This document shows positions 33,180 through 48,124 of a stretch of DNA of 64,000 nt, piece after piece. Origin of the DNA: Monodelphis domestica (lineage: Eukaryota > Chordata > Mammalia > Didelphimorphia > Didelphidae); the NCBI RefSeq assembly GCF_027887165.1, contig NC_077227.1, forward strand, positions 445,040,895 through 445,104,894, in the 5' to 3' direction. Positions within the stretch are counted from its first letter, which is position 1, and each line of letters begins with the position of its first letter. The translations under genes and the position numbers were made by a program. The notes under the pieces were generated by a model. It worked only from the letters and a program-made list of their open reading frames with translations, was not told the origin of the DNA and did not search any database.

Positions 33180-33660
33180 TCCTTTCTAGGTATCTCAGGT
33201 AGAGGAGGAAGCCAAGTTCCAGGGGGCGAGCAGCACGGAAGGCGGACAGTTCCGCACACGTTCCAAGGCTTTTAGGCTCGCCAGGAAAAGCAAAGAACAA
33301 GGGTAGAAGTGATTTCGTGCCTGTATCGCCTGGTCAGAACCCGGAACTGTGTACCTGTAGGGAACCGCTGCCGAAGAAGTGTGCAGTGATCGCAGGGCCA
33401 GATACTAGGACGCAAGCCCGAAGCCTACGAATTAAGAAAAAGCTAGTAGTGCTGAGCCAAAGCCAAAGCCATCCTTGGAGCCAACTCTCCTGGACGCAGC
33501 CAGAGGTCCCACACGCATCCCAGATTCGAAACCTTCAGCCCTCTGCTGTCTGAGCAGGAGCGGCACCCGAACTCGTCCGCCCTCTTGCAGGCCCGAAGAC
33601 TCACGGCCAGTCAAGCATGGGAGAGCCTCCCGCGAGGCAGAGGATACAGAGGGACTGGGA
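33180..33660. promoter_or_regulatory. CpG-rich patch downstream of CBLN1
   Basis: CpG dinucleotides are frequent here (for example GGGGGCGAGCAGCACGGAAG and 'cgaactcgtccgccctc'), in contrast to the CpG-poor sequence further left. There is no recognisable exon, though CAG|GTAGAG at 33192-33200 and other donor-like sites exist. It could be a small CpG island, an enhancer or the promoter of an unannotated transcript. It is inferred only from composition. Confidence 0.35.
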
Positions 33661-35506
33661 ATCTAGACCACCCGCAGGAATAGAATCTTTAAAGGAACGA
33701 GAGTTCCCAGGTCTGAAACCCCAAGGGGCAGACGGTAGATACAAGGTTTTCTCCCAGGCAGTAGCTGAGAGACTGCAAAGGCAGCAACAATAGACAGGTG
33801 GGGTAAAGAAAAAGAAAAACAAACAAACAAAAACCGAAGCACAAAGAGTAAAGCCCTCTAAGATTTCTGAAAGGCCAAGGAAGAATTGTGAACTCAAAGG
33901 GTTCCAAGGCTGTTACTCTGGGTCAGGCTCCCCATCCCGGGTGAGACAGCCCAGAGCTCCATCAGTATCCCCTAAAAGGTCCTACACTCTGCCTGGGGTC
34001 GCCTCTAATGGGGAACCTGAGTAAACGAAACCTGGCAGGTCCACCCTTTAGGCGAATTGGATTTTCGGCCTCTTCCACCACAAAGAAAAGCCTTGTGTGG
34101 AGACCAACGGTGTTCAATCCATCGAGTGCCCTCCCTAAGTTTGTGTCCACTTGATTTCTGAACCTTGCTCCCCAGCGCGAACGTGTAAGTGGGAATAAGC
34201 CCTGAGAACGAAAGGGGATGGGGCGGGGGGGGGGGGGGGCGCGAGACAGAGGGAAAGTGTTCTTTTTCTTTTATTTTCCTCTTATTGAACTGACACTTGG
34301 ACATCAACCCAACGTAATCCTCAGTTGTTAATGATGCTATTTATGTGTAAAAAAAAACCTCGCAGGTCAACTATCCTAGCTGTAAATCACTAACCTAGTC
34401 ACTATATATAGATTGTTTGAGACTGGATGTGGAGTGGAAAAGGCTGTCTGTTTTCAGGAACATCAGATTTTTCAGGAGGCAAGCAACAGAGAAAAAAAAA
34501 GCAGTTAGGTGCGGGGATACTTGGGACAGGGTTTGGGCTTCAGCCTAGTCCCTACTTGCCTTGTGTAACTATTACCCAGACAAGCCCCGTGAATAAATAA
34601 AGAAGAGCTGCTTATTATGTTACTATTAATTTCCCCCCTAGGAGCTAATTAAATTGTTTCCTGAAACCCGGGTTTGAAGATAACCAGAAGACGCTTAACC
34701 CTGGAGGGGCTGAAAATCATGCGTGAACCCCAAACAGTTTTACTGTATATCTCCGAAATTACTGGGGTTTTTACAAGGCACGGATCCCTCTTCCCAGTCC
34801 CTCCCAGAGCCTGAGCCCAAAGGCCCCCAGGTTTCCCACACACACAGGCCTCTGACTCGGCAAACCTTCCATTTAGTCTTCAAATGAAGTTGTTTATTAG
34901 ACTTTTGCTTTGACATATTCAGATACAGTCAGAATCGCGGAAGGGCCTTTTTAATAAAAGTAGTCATCTCTGAGTACTGCAAAATTAAAGCATTTTTACA
35001 TCTCTTAAAGACCGGGAACCAAATCAGAATAGCAGACTGAGAAAGGAGTGGACAGGTGGATGATTCCATAGAGGGTGGTATAAAATGTCATAGGAGCCAG
35101 TCCTGAAAATCCAGAAGGTGGTGGGCAGCTACAACATAGGCCCCGAGTTGGTTTCGTATTTGGACTAATCTTCACTTTGTGGTGCTGCGACCTCCCTTCT
35201 CAAACTACATTTTAGCCACTGGTCTGGGTGTTCGCTGTCACCCGAGGGGTCGGCCAATTTTTAAGTCTTGAGTTAAAGCAGCGAGGAAGCAGAAAGCGAG
35301 GCAGGCGCAGAGACGCGGGGCATCTTAAATGATAAGCAGGTTGAACAGGCCCGCTTGGTCAGGCTAGTACTTCCTGGCCCAGTCATCAGTTAAGCGCGCT
35401 AAGAACTGCTAAAGTGTCTGAACCACTTTCTCCTCTTGACCCCGCCTCCAGCTTTGGAGGGTTCTAGGGTTGCGCTGAGAAACCCTGTTTCTTTCTGTTT
35501 CAGAAA
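33661..35506. other. Repeat-poor sequence 3' of CBLN1, no gene recognised
   Basis: About 1.8 kb of mostly unique-looking, moderately GC-rich sequence. It has a 15-G run at 34225-34239 and homeodomain-type 'gctaattaaatt' near 34644. A second minus-strand AATAAA (TTTATT at 34895-34900 on plus) could serve as a distal CBLN1 polyadenylation signal. Confidence 0.35.
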
Positions 35507-36449
35507 AATAAAAGTCCCACTTAAACTTTATTGTATTAGAGCCAAATTAAATTCTCGATATTCACACATATATTACAGAGTAAGAGAGTAAAAGGTCAGT
35601 AATACTTCCTGGCGTTTAGTTGGGACACATTCGACAAGAGCAAACCAAGGACCAAAACATTGAGCAGCCTTAATAGTTCACAATCACTTAGAATATTACA
35701 TAGAAATACAAAGATGCTCTATTCTGCCAGTTTTCACTGGGAATAGTTCTTCATGTAGAAATTAATCCCCCCCCCCACCCCTTTGTTTTTTGTTTTGTTT
35801 TTTAACTGTCAGTCAACAGCAAGGCAGTCTTTTCTCCTTCACCATGGCATCTGTGTATTTAAAAACAAACAAACAAACAAAAACTTCCAGTAGTTAGTTC
35901 TTTTGTGGAATTTAAAAAGAGCAGTGCTTGTCAAAGGAAAACTCCACCAACAACAACCAAAAAGAGGAGGGGAGGGGGGGAACTTGCCAAGAACAAGGTT
36001 AGAGGAACACTGAGTGGGGGTAGGAAATTGAAAAGGATTTTATAACTTACACTTGTTGAAATACAACCTTTCTTTTATCTAAATCTGGAGATGGGATAAT
36101 AGAGTAGGAAGAGCATGTTGCAATTGGAAGTTTAAAAAAAAATCAATCACAAGGCAGCTTCTTAAGAATCTTGACTACGACTACCAAAACGGGGAGAGGA
36201 ATGGTATTCTTCAAAACAGATGTACACAGATCTAAGTGGGGCTTAGTTTCTCTTTTATAAGTGAACTTTAAAAGTTTGCTGTCCAGAGCTCTTTATATCT
36301 GGCTACAACTTGGGACTTCGCAGGAAATTCTCCATACTTGTCGGTTTCTTTTTCTCTACAAATCTCTTCCCTCTTTCTTTCTCCCTCCCCTTTCTCTCTG
36401 TTCTCCCTCTCTCACTCCCTCAGCTTAGCTCCAGCGATGAGTTAGTTCC
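35507..36449 (-). other. CBLN1: Probable CBLN1 3' UTR
   Basis: From the stop codon (36450-36452) to just past the AATAAA at 35532-35527 the minus strand has no splice-like interruption and no recognised repeat insertions apart from short (CAAA)n and C-run microsatellites. The proximal part is purine-rich on the transcript strand (36360-36425). The end is inferred from the poly-A signal. Confidence 0.5.
35527..35532 (-). terminator. CBLN1: Polyadenylation signal AATAAA for CBLN1
   Basis: On the minus strand ACAATAAAGTTTAAGTGGG is followed within 25 nt by a U-rich element (CTTTTATTTTTCTG), the normal layout of a cleavage site and downstream element. It gives a 3' UTR of about 0.93 kb. Confidence 0.55.
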
Positions 36450-39720
<3,271 letters not shown>

Positions 39721-41711
39721 AGTTGCCTAGCTTTCCCCATAAAGGACAGTCAAGGTTATTGGGCTACGCCAGCCTGTTAGTCTCTTTATTATAGATATTG
39801 GAAGAGAAAAGACACAGCCTGCTTCTGGACTTCCTTCTGCGCTGTCCACGCTGTTTAGCGCCAAAGCTCTACTGTAGCTCAAGCCAATGCTAAGGTCTCT
39901 TTGAAGACAACACCCCACCCCACCCTGTCCCAAACTGGGCCGCCCTGCTACGTACACACCCCTTCTTATGTGCTGTAGGCGTAGCAGTTCTCTCCCCAAC
40001 CAAATAGCCCCATTCCTTGCCCCAACGTGCTACTGAAACACATTTAGGGACAAAGAAGGAGCTAAATCCTAATTCAGTCGTCAGCACCCCATGTAGTACC
40101 AGCCTTCTGTGGAAAGTCTGTTTTGTTAGAGTTATTGTGAATGTCAGGGCCTCCATCAGAAGTGATTGAGGGGAAAGGATAGTTTCTAAAATGAAATTTT
40201 CAAATAATGTAATGTGTACAATATCTTAAAGATATTTGGATCACCATAGTTAGAATTCATTAGTTCATACGGGCTAAGGGACCTTAGTTACTCAGTTTCT
40301 AGTCTACTCTTGATGTTTTAAATGCTGTCACCCAAGTTTCTATAACCCCAGTGGAATTCGTTTCTATAGTATCCCAGGCAGTATTGCTATTTCTTTTTTT
40401 TTCCTCTTTGTTCTTCTGGAAATTGAACACAAAGGATTATTTTTTAGTCCCTGTATTCCCTTTCCCAATTCTAACCTAGCCCTAATGATGAACTTAGAAT
40501 TAGATGGGAAAATAAATTTAAATATCCATCATAAGTTTTGTGGGAAATGTTTATCTGGTTAAACATATATGTCTGTTAGAACCCAAATTTCCTCAAGCTG
40601 GCTACAAAATATTTTTACTAGCTATTACATACCCTTATTCTTATAGCATACAAGTTTGGGAAGCCAGAACTTTCAAGTGTTTTTATCCAAAGTAATGTGG
40701 TTAGGGCAGTGCTAAAAGTTGGAGGCTTATTGGTAAACTACAGACCTTTAGAGAAGATTGGGCCAGTATTTTCTCTATCAGTTTAATGCTGTTGTACTTG
40801 AGATTGTGGCAAACTGTCTTAAGGCAGAGAAGTTTAAGCAAATTTCTTCCTAAATTCTCAGTAGGGAATGTACTTTCTCCTTCTCCCCATCCTCCCTCTC
40901 CCATACACACAGTTTTTGTAATCATGAATACAGAAAAAATAATTTCTATAAACATGACCCTTTAAAAAGTCTTACACTTATTCCAATGCTTCATTCTATG
41001 GTAGAGGTGAGCAGGGATTCTTAATGACTGTATCATAGTGTAAGCTCTGTCAGGTTTCTGTAAAACAGCTTTGAGCATTGGCCCAGTGAAGGATGTTATT
41101 TGTATGGGAAAACCAAAACACTTACGTTCACAAAGGCTTATTGGGAAAAGGTTAACTACCAGGTGATGGGATTTTTTTGTTGTTATAGCAGTGATTTACC
41201 ACAGTGAATTCGTAGAAATTAATTTAACAACTATTTTGATATAGACATGAAGGTGATGGTTGATTAAAATGTTTTTCATTTCATATTACTTTCATAATAT
41301 GACAGTACTGCTACTGAAATTTAACAGCTTTGGGGAGTTGGGGAATTTAATCAGGAAAAAAGGATATTTTGATTTAGAATATGAAGCAAATGCATCCTTT
41401 TACTGAACTTCAATGGGATCTTTGAGGTTCTCCATGCACCAAATAGGATTCCATTTCTTTTGCTGTTGGTTCAAAAGCCCACACTGTCCACACTGCATAA
41501 TTTCCTAGTATTCAGTTCATTTTCTCCCAGAAAATTGAAAGGAAACAATTCTGTGCTATTAATAATAAAACTGGATTTCTGGGAATTAAATTCACATAAA
41601 AGTGTCTAGACTCATTCTATATAAGAGATACATGGGAGAAGATATGATATTTATTTTTTTGAGGTCAAAGGCCTTTGTTTCCAGTACTGGCTTTTTAGTA
41701 GCCTGCATTAA
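39721..41711. other. No recognised gene or repeat
   Basis: About 2 kb upstream of the CpG island. Composition falls from balanced to AT-rich. No recognised repeat, so it may be single-copy and could hold upstream control elements of CBLN1. Confidence 0.35.
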
Positions 41712-41890
41712 AGGCAATGTGATATAGAAACACATTAAATTCTGGATTTAGAATCAGTATTGACTCATTTATTAGATACATAGCTAGGCAAGTCACAACT
41801 TTCCTGCATTTCTATTTCCTCAACTAAAAAATAGGGGTAATTATATAGTGCTTTGTAAATGTTAAAATTCTATATAAATGTGGGATATTA
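41712..41890 (+). repeat. MIR (plus)
   Basis: 'ggcaatgtgatatagaaacac', 'tagctaggcaagtcacaac', 'ctatttcctcaactaaaaaatagggg' and 'gtgctttgtaaatgttaaaattc'. Confidence 0.65.
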
Positions 41891-43837
41891 CACTTTACAT
41901 TCTACCTTTATTTTAAGTGAAAATTGCCACTATAAAATTATTTTGTAAAACAAAAAGAACAGTTTTTAAAACAGCCTCTTTTGAAAATAGACCATAGTCA
42001 TAGTAAAATTATGATATATTAAAGATTTAAAAACTCATCATAATATTTTATTAAAATAAACATATTTATAGATCATATAAAATAAACTTCAATTATGTTT
42101 TTTTTAAATATCAACTCAATTTTCCATTGAATCCTCCCTAAATCCTCCCAGAAATTCATTCTTATAACAAAGAATAAATGAGAGGGAAAATGCAGTTCAT
42201 CGTAACTAACCAACATATCAAAAAAATCAAACATTGTATAGTTTTCCACAGCCATGTTCCCTGTCTCTATAACCAAACTTTTTAATGCTTCTAAAATTGA
42301 ATCATATCATTTTCTTTAAAGAAAAAAAAATCCTATTTTTAAAAATTATTATTCAGACATTCTTTTTCTTAGCTATATTCAAAAGAGAATATAGGACTTT
42401 TAAGTGAAAAGACAGGTACTTTTTAAAATATGTTGTCTTGAATCTCCTGAATTAGTTCTACTTTCATCTGAAACTATTACTAAAGTAAATGATATTAAAA
42501 TGGAAAATGATCTTGTAAAACTGTAATAATCCAAGATTTCAGTTTGGGAGAGTGGTGGCTGCAAGAATAGATAAAAGCAAAAACAAGTTGGGAGTTTTCT
42601 AAGAAGCAAATGTTTTTTGATATATTTTTTTCTATATACGAAATTTTTTATAATTAGAAATTAAAGGGTTCCTTCCCCATGCATTTTAGGTTGATTTGTT
42701 GATTAATTGAAATGGAACTATTTTATTAGCATTTTATTATTTGAGTATTCTCATTGATCTTTTTTTTTAAAGAAACACGATATGTATTTGATGTACAGCC
42801 TAAAAGGCTGAGCTTACAAGTAAACTTGATGCTTCTCAATTAAGTGATGATCTATAACACTAGTTATGATCTATGAAGCGAATAACATTTGGGAAAATAT
42901 ATCTCAAGAAATATACTTTTCTCATTAGTAATAAGTGACTTTTTTAGTTAATTGTTATTCTTTGCTTTGTAATTAGCCCAGTGGTTAACAGGAATACTAT
43001 GAATGCAACTTACTAATGGAAAGCTAACTCCTCAGAATCAAAATTAACTAGAGTTGAAGTGTAGAGAAAAAATGTCATAGCTTTTAAAAAACTGTCTAAT
43101 GTCATTGTTCCTTATTTAGATCAACATAATATTAGAGTATCTTAAATCTACTTTTAAGTAATTATACTTACTAAATCATCTTGCCTAATAAAATAATAAT
43201 AAAAACCTAGAGTCAAAGTTAAACTCTAAACTATAATCCTGCTGATCCAAGAATATGTTAGTATCATAAGATAACTAGTAATTGAACTGATTTGGAATAC
43301 TAAAGTAAGTCTAAAAAATGAAAACGTTACTAACATTTATTCTAAAGAAATGAGCTAGAGAATGAGAGGAAATCCTTATCTCCATTTCAACTGCCAATCT
43401 AAGGCCACTGTTGGGCAAGTAGGCCTCAGTCTAAAGAATAGCAACATCCCTGAGACCACCAGCACTGATTCTAGGGGCAAAGGGAGCCCAGCATTTCCAC
43501 AATCGCTACAACCACCTGCTGCCCAACTGACACTGACAAGGACTGACAAGTCAATCTAGCTGAAGAAACAAAGAGTCCTAAGGTAGAGACTGGAGGTGGC
43601 ATAAGCCGTGCTAGTCAGACCTCCACTACATTGACCACTATCTCCTCTCAGAGTCCACTGGAGACAGCCCAAGATGGATAGTCCAAGAACTTTAGGAACT
43701 GCAGTGCCCTCCACACAACTGGTCCTGCTTCTAGCTGAGCCCCCATAGCCATCATTAAGGGGAAGCAACTCTTATGGAGAAGAGGGGGTACCAATTCATC
43801 TTTATCACCAGCCACACCTAGTGATAATGGAGGGGTA
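41891..43837. other. AT-rich sequence without recognised gene or repeat
   Basis: AT-rich up to about 43350. The part 43360-43837 is more balanced and has a 65-codon open frame (43362-43559) ending just before a long decayed stretch that leads into the YBX pseudogene fragment. Whether it is part of that pseudogene is unclear. Confidence 0.3.
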
Positions 43838-43927
43838 GTTCTTGGCACCAAAGTTCTTGGTACTGTCAAATGATTCAACATCAGCAATAGATATGATTTT
43901 ATTTATGGAAATAATCATAAAGAAAGT
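43838..43927 (+). pseudogene. Y-box binding protein (YBX1/YBX3-type) pseudogene fragment
   Basis: Thirty codons read as the start of a Y-box protein cold-shock domain: V-L-G-TKVLGTVK, then a stop (TGA at 43871-43873) where the family has the conserved Trp, then FN..N.Y.FI..N..KE. Eighteen of the first 27 family positions are kept. The cold-shock domain binds RNA/DNA, and its RNP1-like 'YGFI' appears as 'YDFI'. Homology stops at about 43927, so only the first part of the domain survives. Human Y-box genes have many processed pseudogenes, which fits a truncated retrocopy. The parent paralogue cannot be told apart in this segment. Confidence 0.65.
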
Positions 43928-43959
43928 ACATTGTTTTCTGCTTTGTCTTGTACCTTAAG

Positions 43960-44098
43960 GACTACTGGGTCTTTCTATCTGATGTACAGCAAATACCCTA
44001 TCCTCCATATGTCTTATCTCTTTAAGAATGTAAATTCTGTTTGTGTCCCCAGCATTTAGCACAAATGCTTTTTCATTCATTCATTTTAGAAGTTAGAC
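43960..44098 (+). repeat. L2 3' terminus
   Basis: 'gtctttctatctgatgtacagc', 'ctttaagaatgtaaattctg', 'gtgtccccagcatttagcaca' and 'cattcattcattttag'. Confidence 0.65.
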
Positions 44099-45165
44099 AT
44101 GAGTTTGTACTTTATGGAAGGCCAAAGCCCTGTTTCTGATAAGGAACACCCTTCTACCCATGAGTTTGATTGAAATTAATTCCTTTAAATCACAGATAGG
44201 GCCCCTTTAGATTATCACCCTTGACACAAGTATAGAGTCCTTGAGTAAATGTTCTGAATGAAAACTAGTTTTGCGCTGGGGGATCCTAACCCCAAAGAGA
44301 GATTAAGCTCTTATTCTCATTTTTAAGCTCAATTCTCATATTTGGGGGGATCCATCAAGGATAAGATGCCCTACTCACAGAATCACTGTCCAGTGACCTG
44401 TATAAGAAATACAAAGCAGAAGAGACAGTAAGGGACATGAAACCCCATCATAGACTTACACAGGCAATCACATGCTGATTGCCTTTGCAATGTTCTCATT
44501 GCGGGTCACCATGGCTGCTGTAGCCAAAGAAGGAAGAGAAACTCTTCTCTCTCCGTCCCTATTCCTTGATGGAAGTACTCAACTGACTTGAATTAGTTCT
44601 AAATGAGTTCTTGCCCAGAAATAAAGATAGACCTTTTCTACTATGCATATCCTTTAATAATAATATGTTCACTGAAAAGGGGCCTGGGCTACATGCTCAG
44701 TATTATCACCCTTGTTAGATGACATGCTCAAGAATAGTAATGAAAAGATATCTTTAAGAACATGTATAACTAGAAAAGTAAGTGGGCAATTCATACGTTA
44801 AGAGAAAATGATAAAATAGCTCCAGCTGGACCCACTAATTTTTTTTAAACTAGAAGAATTATTCTTCCATAAGTTAGATCATTTTTGGATTTTTTGCCAA
44901 AAAATTGCATGGATGAGAAGAAATGGAAGATTTAGACAGTTGAGGGAAGTTCTCACATTAATGAAATCATACTATAAGTATCAAAGAATTAGTAATACTA
45001 CATGTCCCAAAAATCTCTTAATGTTTAATACCTTAAATAATAATAGCTTTAATAATAACAATTATTAAATAGATGTAATAATAGCTTTAAATTGCACTAA
45101 GGCCTTTGGGATATATCCCATTGTTGTATACCTAACTATTTTTGGTAAGCTAAATATTTGGTTTT
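44099..45165. other. No gene recognised; weak LTR-like segment at 44350-44640
   Basis: TATAAGAAAT at about 44401 and 'ccagaaataaagatag' at about 44620 are spaced like an LTR TATA box and poly-A signal, but no TG...CA ends or duplication were found. Otherwise nothing is recognised. Confidence 0.25.
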
Positions 45166-45169
45166 ATTT

Positions 45170-45960
45170 GACTATTGTTAAACACCTACTCTGTGCCAAG
45201 TGGTAAGGTTACAAAGACAAAATCAAAACTTTTACTTATCTAAAGGAATTTGATGAGAGAATTCTGGTTATACATAGTTAGGTAAATGCAAAATAGTTTA
45301 AGGAAATGGAAAGAATTAGATAAGATTTCCCAAAGAAGTAGCATTTGAGTAGATCCTTGAAGGAGAATAAAAATAGTTGAAGAAGGAATTCATTATAGAC
45401 ATGGGCAATAAATAATATGTGAAAATTATTTGAAGTGAACAATGTAATGTCCAGTTCATGGAGCAAGTAGTAGTCTAGTTTGGTTGAAACATAGACTAGA
45501 TGAAAGGGATTCATAAGAAATATGTCTGAATAGGTAGTTTGGAACCATATTTTAGAGGATAAAGCCAAGGGATGTGTATTTTGTCCTGGAAGCAAGAGAG
45601 TCACTGAAAGTTTTCTGTCAGGGGGATAATATTGTTTGATCTAGGCAGATTTGTGAAGGATGATAGGGAAAGAACACTATATGAGAGAGGTAAATAGGGA
45701 GGTTTTTTCATTAAGCCAGGAGAGTGGTAAGGAGGGCCTGAAATAGAATGTGGCCATGTGAGTTGAGACAGATTCCAAAGATGTTGCAGAGGTAACCGAT
45801 TAAAAAAAGGCAATGGATTAGATTGTAGGAACAGGGAAGGGTTGGGGAAAGTGCAGCAGCATAACAATGAACCAGGGAAAAGGAAAAAGTAAGAATGGCA
45901 GAGAACAAGATTACCAAGTTGGGTTGGCAGTCTGGAAAGAGGACAAGCATTGTACAGAGA
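45170..45960 (-). repeat. L2 LINE (minus)
   Basis: 'aaacacctactctgtgccaagtgg', 'aaagaagtagcatttgagtagatccttgaagg', 'gtcagggggataatattgtttgatctagg', 'aagccaggagagtggtaaggagggcctg'. The long minus-strand frames here (45601-46278, 225 codons; 45278-45604) are on the L2 sense strand or its flank and show no intact domain. Confidence 0.6.
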
Positions 45961-46950
45961 ACCTGTGATTGCTACTCCACTAACTCCCCACCACCACAAC
46001 ACAGAAATATACCTCAGTTGAATTTGTCTAGTGTTAAAATTCCCACTTACTAAGAGAAAGTACCAGCTGATGGGGCCCATGTTCTCCTTGGTCCTCTGAT
46101 AACAAGGTAGTTCATGGAGAGAGAAACAGCAGTATTTGAGACAAACAGAGGATCTGGGGGGTGGAGCTGCTGGAAATCTGGGATGAATCTTATACAATTT
46201 CTGCTTTGGTGGTGTTCTTTCTTTTCGATAGAGCAGAGAGCAGCAGTGGAATCCCTGCAATGTCAGTTGTATCCACAAGGATAAATGGTGAAGACCTCTT
46301 ATCCAAGGTACCAGACAAAGCTTTTTTTCTTTCCTCTAAAGGAAAGCAGCCCTTACCTTCACAATAGTATTCAAAAGGAAAGCAAGGTGACTTTCCATTT
46401 CTTAATCTTAAACAGAACCTCTTCCTGATTCAGTTGCATTTCAAGGGTTAAAAAAAATAATTTGAATTTTATTATGATTGTCTAAAATAATGTCAAATTA
46501 CATACCTACCATGTGTTCAATCCTGTACTGAAAACAGTAAAAGAAAAACATGCATGCCAGTTTCTTTAGGGAGTTCATTTAGTTAGGAAGGCAATATTTG
46601 TGTTGAGGAAGAAAAATAAAATCTGTGAACATTAATCTTTTACTGGTGATATCAAAATGAGTCATTTTACTCTGAATTTAGGTGAAAAAATCCCATTTTT
46701 GTTGTCATATGGTCAACTTGCTTTTTTTTAAACTGAGTGTTGTGGAAACTTATAACAGCATAATAATTTTGAGCAATTAATGGAGTATTTGGGATTGAAG
46801 AATTTATCTCAAAGATCATTTCTTCTGTCCTATGCTGTTCATGGGATCTCATTTCAGTATTTAAACATTGATAACTTTGAGAGAGTTGGCAGTGCTATGC
46901 TGAGGCTAGTAAACGTATATTTGGTATGCTTGAAGTAGCATCATTGAGCC
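45961..46950. other. No recognised gene or repeat
   Basis: About 1 kb. The 225-codon minus-strand frame extends to 46278 through here. Its residues show no family pattern, and its downstream half is L2-derived, so I treat it as chance. Confidence 0.35.
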
Positions 46951-46954
46951 TGTA

Positions 46955-47128
46955 AAATTTTGATCTGGAAGGGGCTTTAGACAAGATCTAACTCAAAACC
47001 CACAATATGCAGGTGAGGAAAAGGGGAAGTGACTTCCAGCTAGTTAATGATGAAGTCAGAACTAGAACACAGGTTTCCTGACTTGAAGTCAGTACAGTTT
47101 ATCTCTATACTATGTTACTACCCCCTAA
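46955..47128 (-). repeat. MIR (minus)
   Basis: 'ttgatctggaaggggctttagacaagatc', 'atgcaggtgaggaaaaggggaagtgac' and 'gaacacaggtttcctgac'. Confidence 0.6.
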
Positions 47129-47159
47129 TAGTTGGTGATAAGATTAGAACTTTTTGCCA

Positions 47160-47340
47160 ACATTAAAAAAAAACATCCCTTACTTTCCATCTAGAATTAA
47201 TACTATGTATTGGTTCGGGTACAGAAGAGCAGTAATGGCTACACAGTGGGGTTAAGTGACTTGCCCAGGGTCACACAGTTAGGAAGTGTCCAAGGCCAGA
47301 TTTGAACCCAGGAACTTTCATATCTAGTCCCAACATTTTT
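47160..47340 (-). repeat. Marsupial tRNA/CORE-type SINE (minus)
   Basis: 'tactttccatctagaattaatactatgtattggttc', 'ggttaagtgacttgcccagggtcacacagtt' and 'tttgaacccaggaac'. It lies next to a later plus-strand copy of the same family. Confidence 0.8.
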
Positions 47341-47357
47341 TAAGTTCACTGCCTCCC

Positions 47358-47561
47358 AGGGGCAGCTGGGTAGCTCAGTGGATTGAGAACCAGACCTAGA
47401 GACGGGAGGTCCTAGGTTCAAATGTGGCCTCAGCCACTTCCTAGCTATGTGACCCTGGGCAAGTCACTTCACCCCCATTGCCTAGCCCTTAACACTCTTC
47501 TGCCTTGGAGTCAATACACAGTATTGACTCCAAGATGGAAGGTATGGGTTAAAAAAAAAAA
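47358..47561 (+). mobile_element. Marsupial tRNA/CORE-type SINE, full length with TSD
   Basis: Head GGGGCAGCTGGGTAGCTCAG through 'gtattgactccaagatggaaggtatgggtt' and an A10 tail. Target-site duplication TTCACTGCCTCCC at 47345-47357 and 47562-47574 is perfect over 13 bp. It is among the least diverged SINE copies here and defines the family's ends: internal promoter-type head, CORE middle, A-tail. Confidence 0.9.
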
Positions 47562-47574
47562 TTCACTGCCTCCC

Positions 47575-48120
47575 CATTTTTGTCACTATGAGTTGAATTG
47601 AAACTGGCTTTATTGCATTTAGAAGTTGAACAGAGCAAAGATTAAGTTTTCATTTTAGCTATACTATCTCTAATAAAAGAATACTGCACTTTCCAGTTAG
47701 AGAGTTTTCCTCTTGACTAGCCTTAAGATTCTGAATATTTCTTGGATACAGATACAAACATTCAGGTAGCAGCCCTTCTATTTTGCATATTCAAATTCTA
47801 ATGGCATACAGTAGCTCAAACATGAAAATTTTGGCAAAATTTCTCAAGCTTGTAAATACATTGTTTCCTAAAGGAATTTCTAATGAAAATTTGTTTTATC
47901 ATCCAAAATGACAATGCTAGGAAGCTTTATTGCATTACTAAACTGATATAAAAAATGTTACAGATTTGTTTGACCAGAATGATTATTACTAGTTCACTAC
48001 CTTGTTCTGCAACCAAGTTCACTATCCAGTTAAGAACTGATAGCTGTAGAGTTAACACAATTAAAAGAGTCAATATGTTTTCCACTGAGGAGCTAGAGTT
48101 AATGGCAAAACCATAACAGT
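47575..48120. other. No recognised feature
   Basis: About 550 bp AT-rich sequence. Confidence 0.3.
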
Positions 48121-48124
48121 ACAC

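Noticed and set aside
43362..43559. 65-codon plus frame as a gene
   Set aside because: No initiation context, no family resemblance and stops on both sides; at most part of a decayed retrocopy that continues to the YBX-like fragment.
45601..46278. 225-codon minus-strand open frame
   Set aside because: About half of it is antisense-to-plus L2 sequence and the rest shows no domain, signal or family pattern. It is Ser/Pro/Leu-rich as expected from random pyrimidine-rich sequence. Not reported as a gene.
47358..47561. SINE head as a functional tRNA gene
   Set aside because: A/B-box-like motifs exist, but the sequence does not fold into an obvious cloverleaf and is followed by the SINE body and an A-tail.
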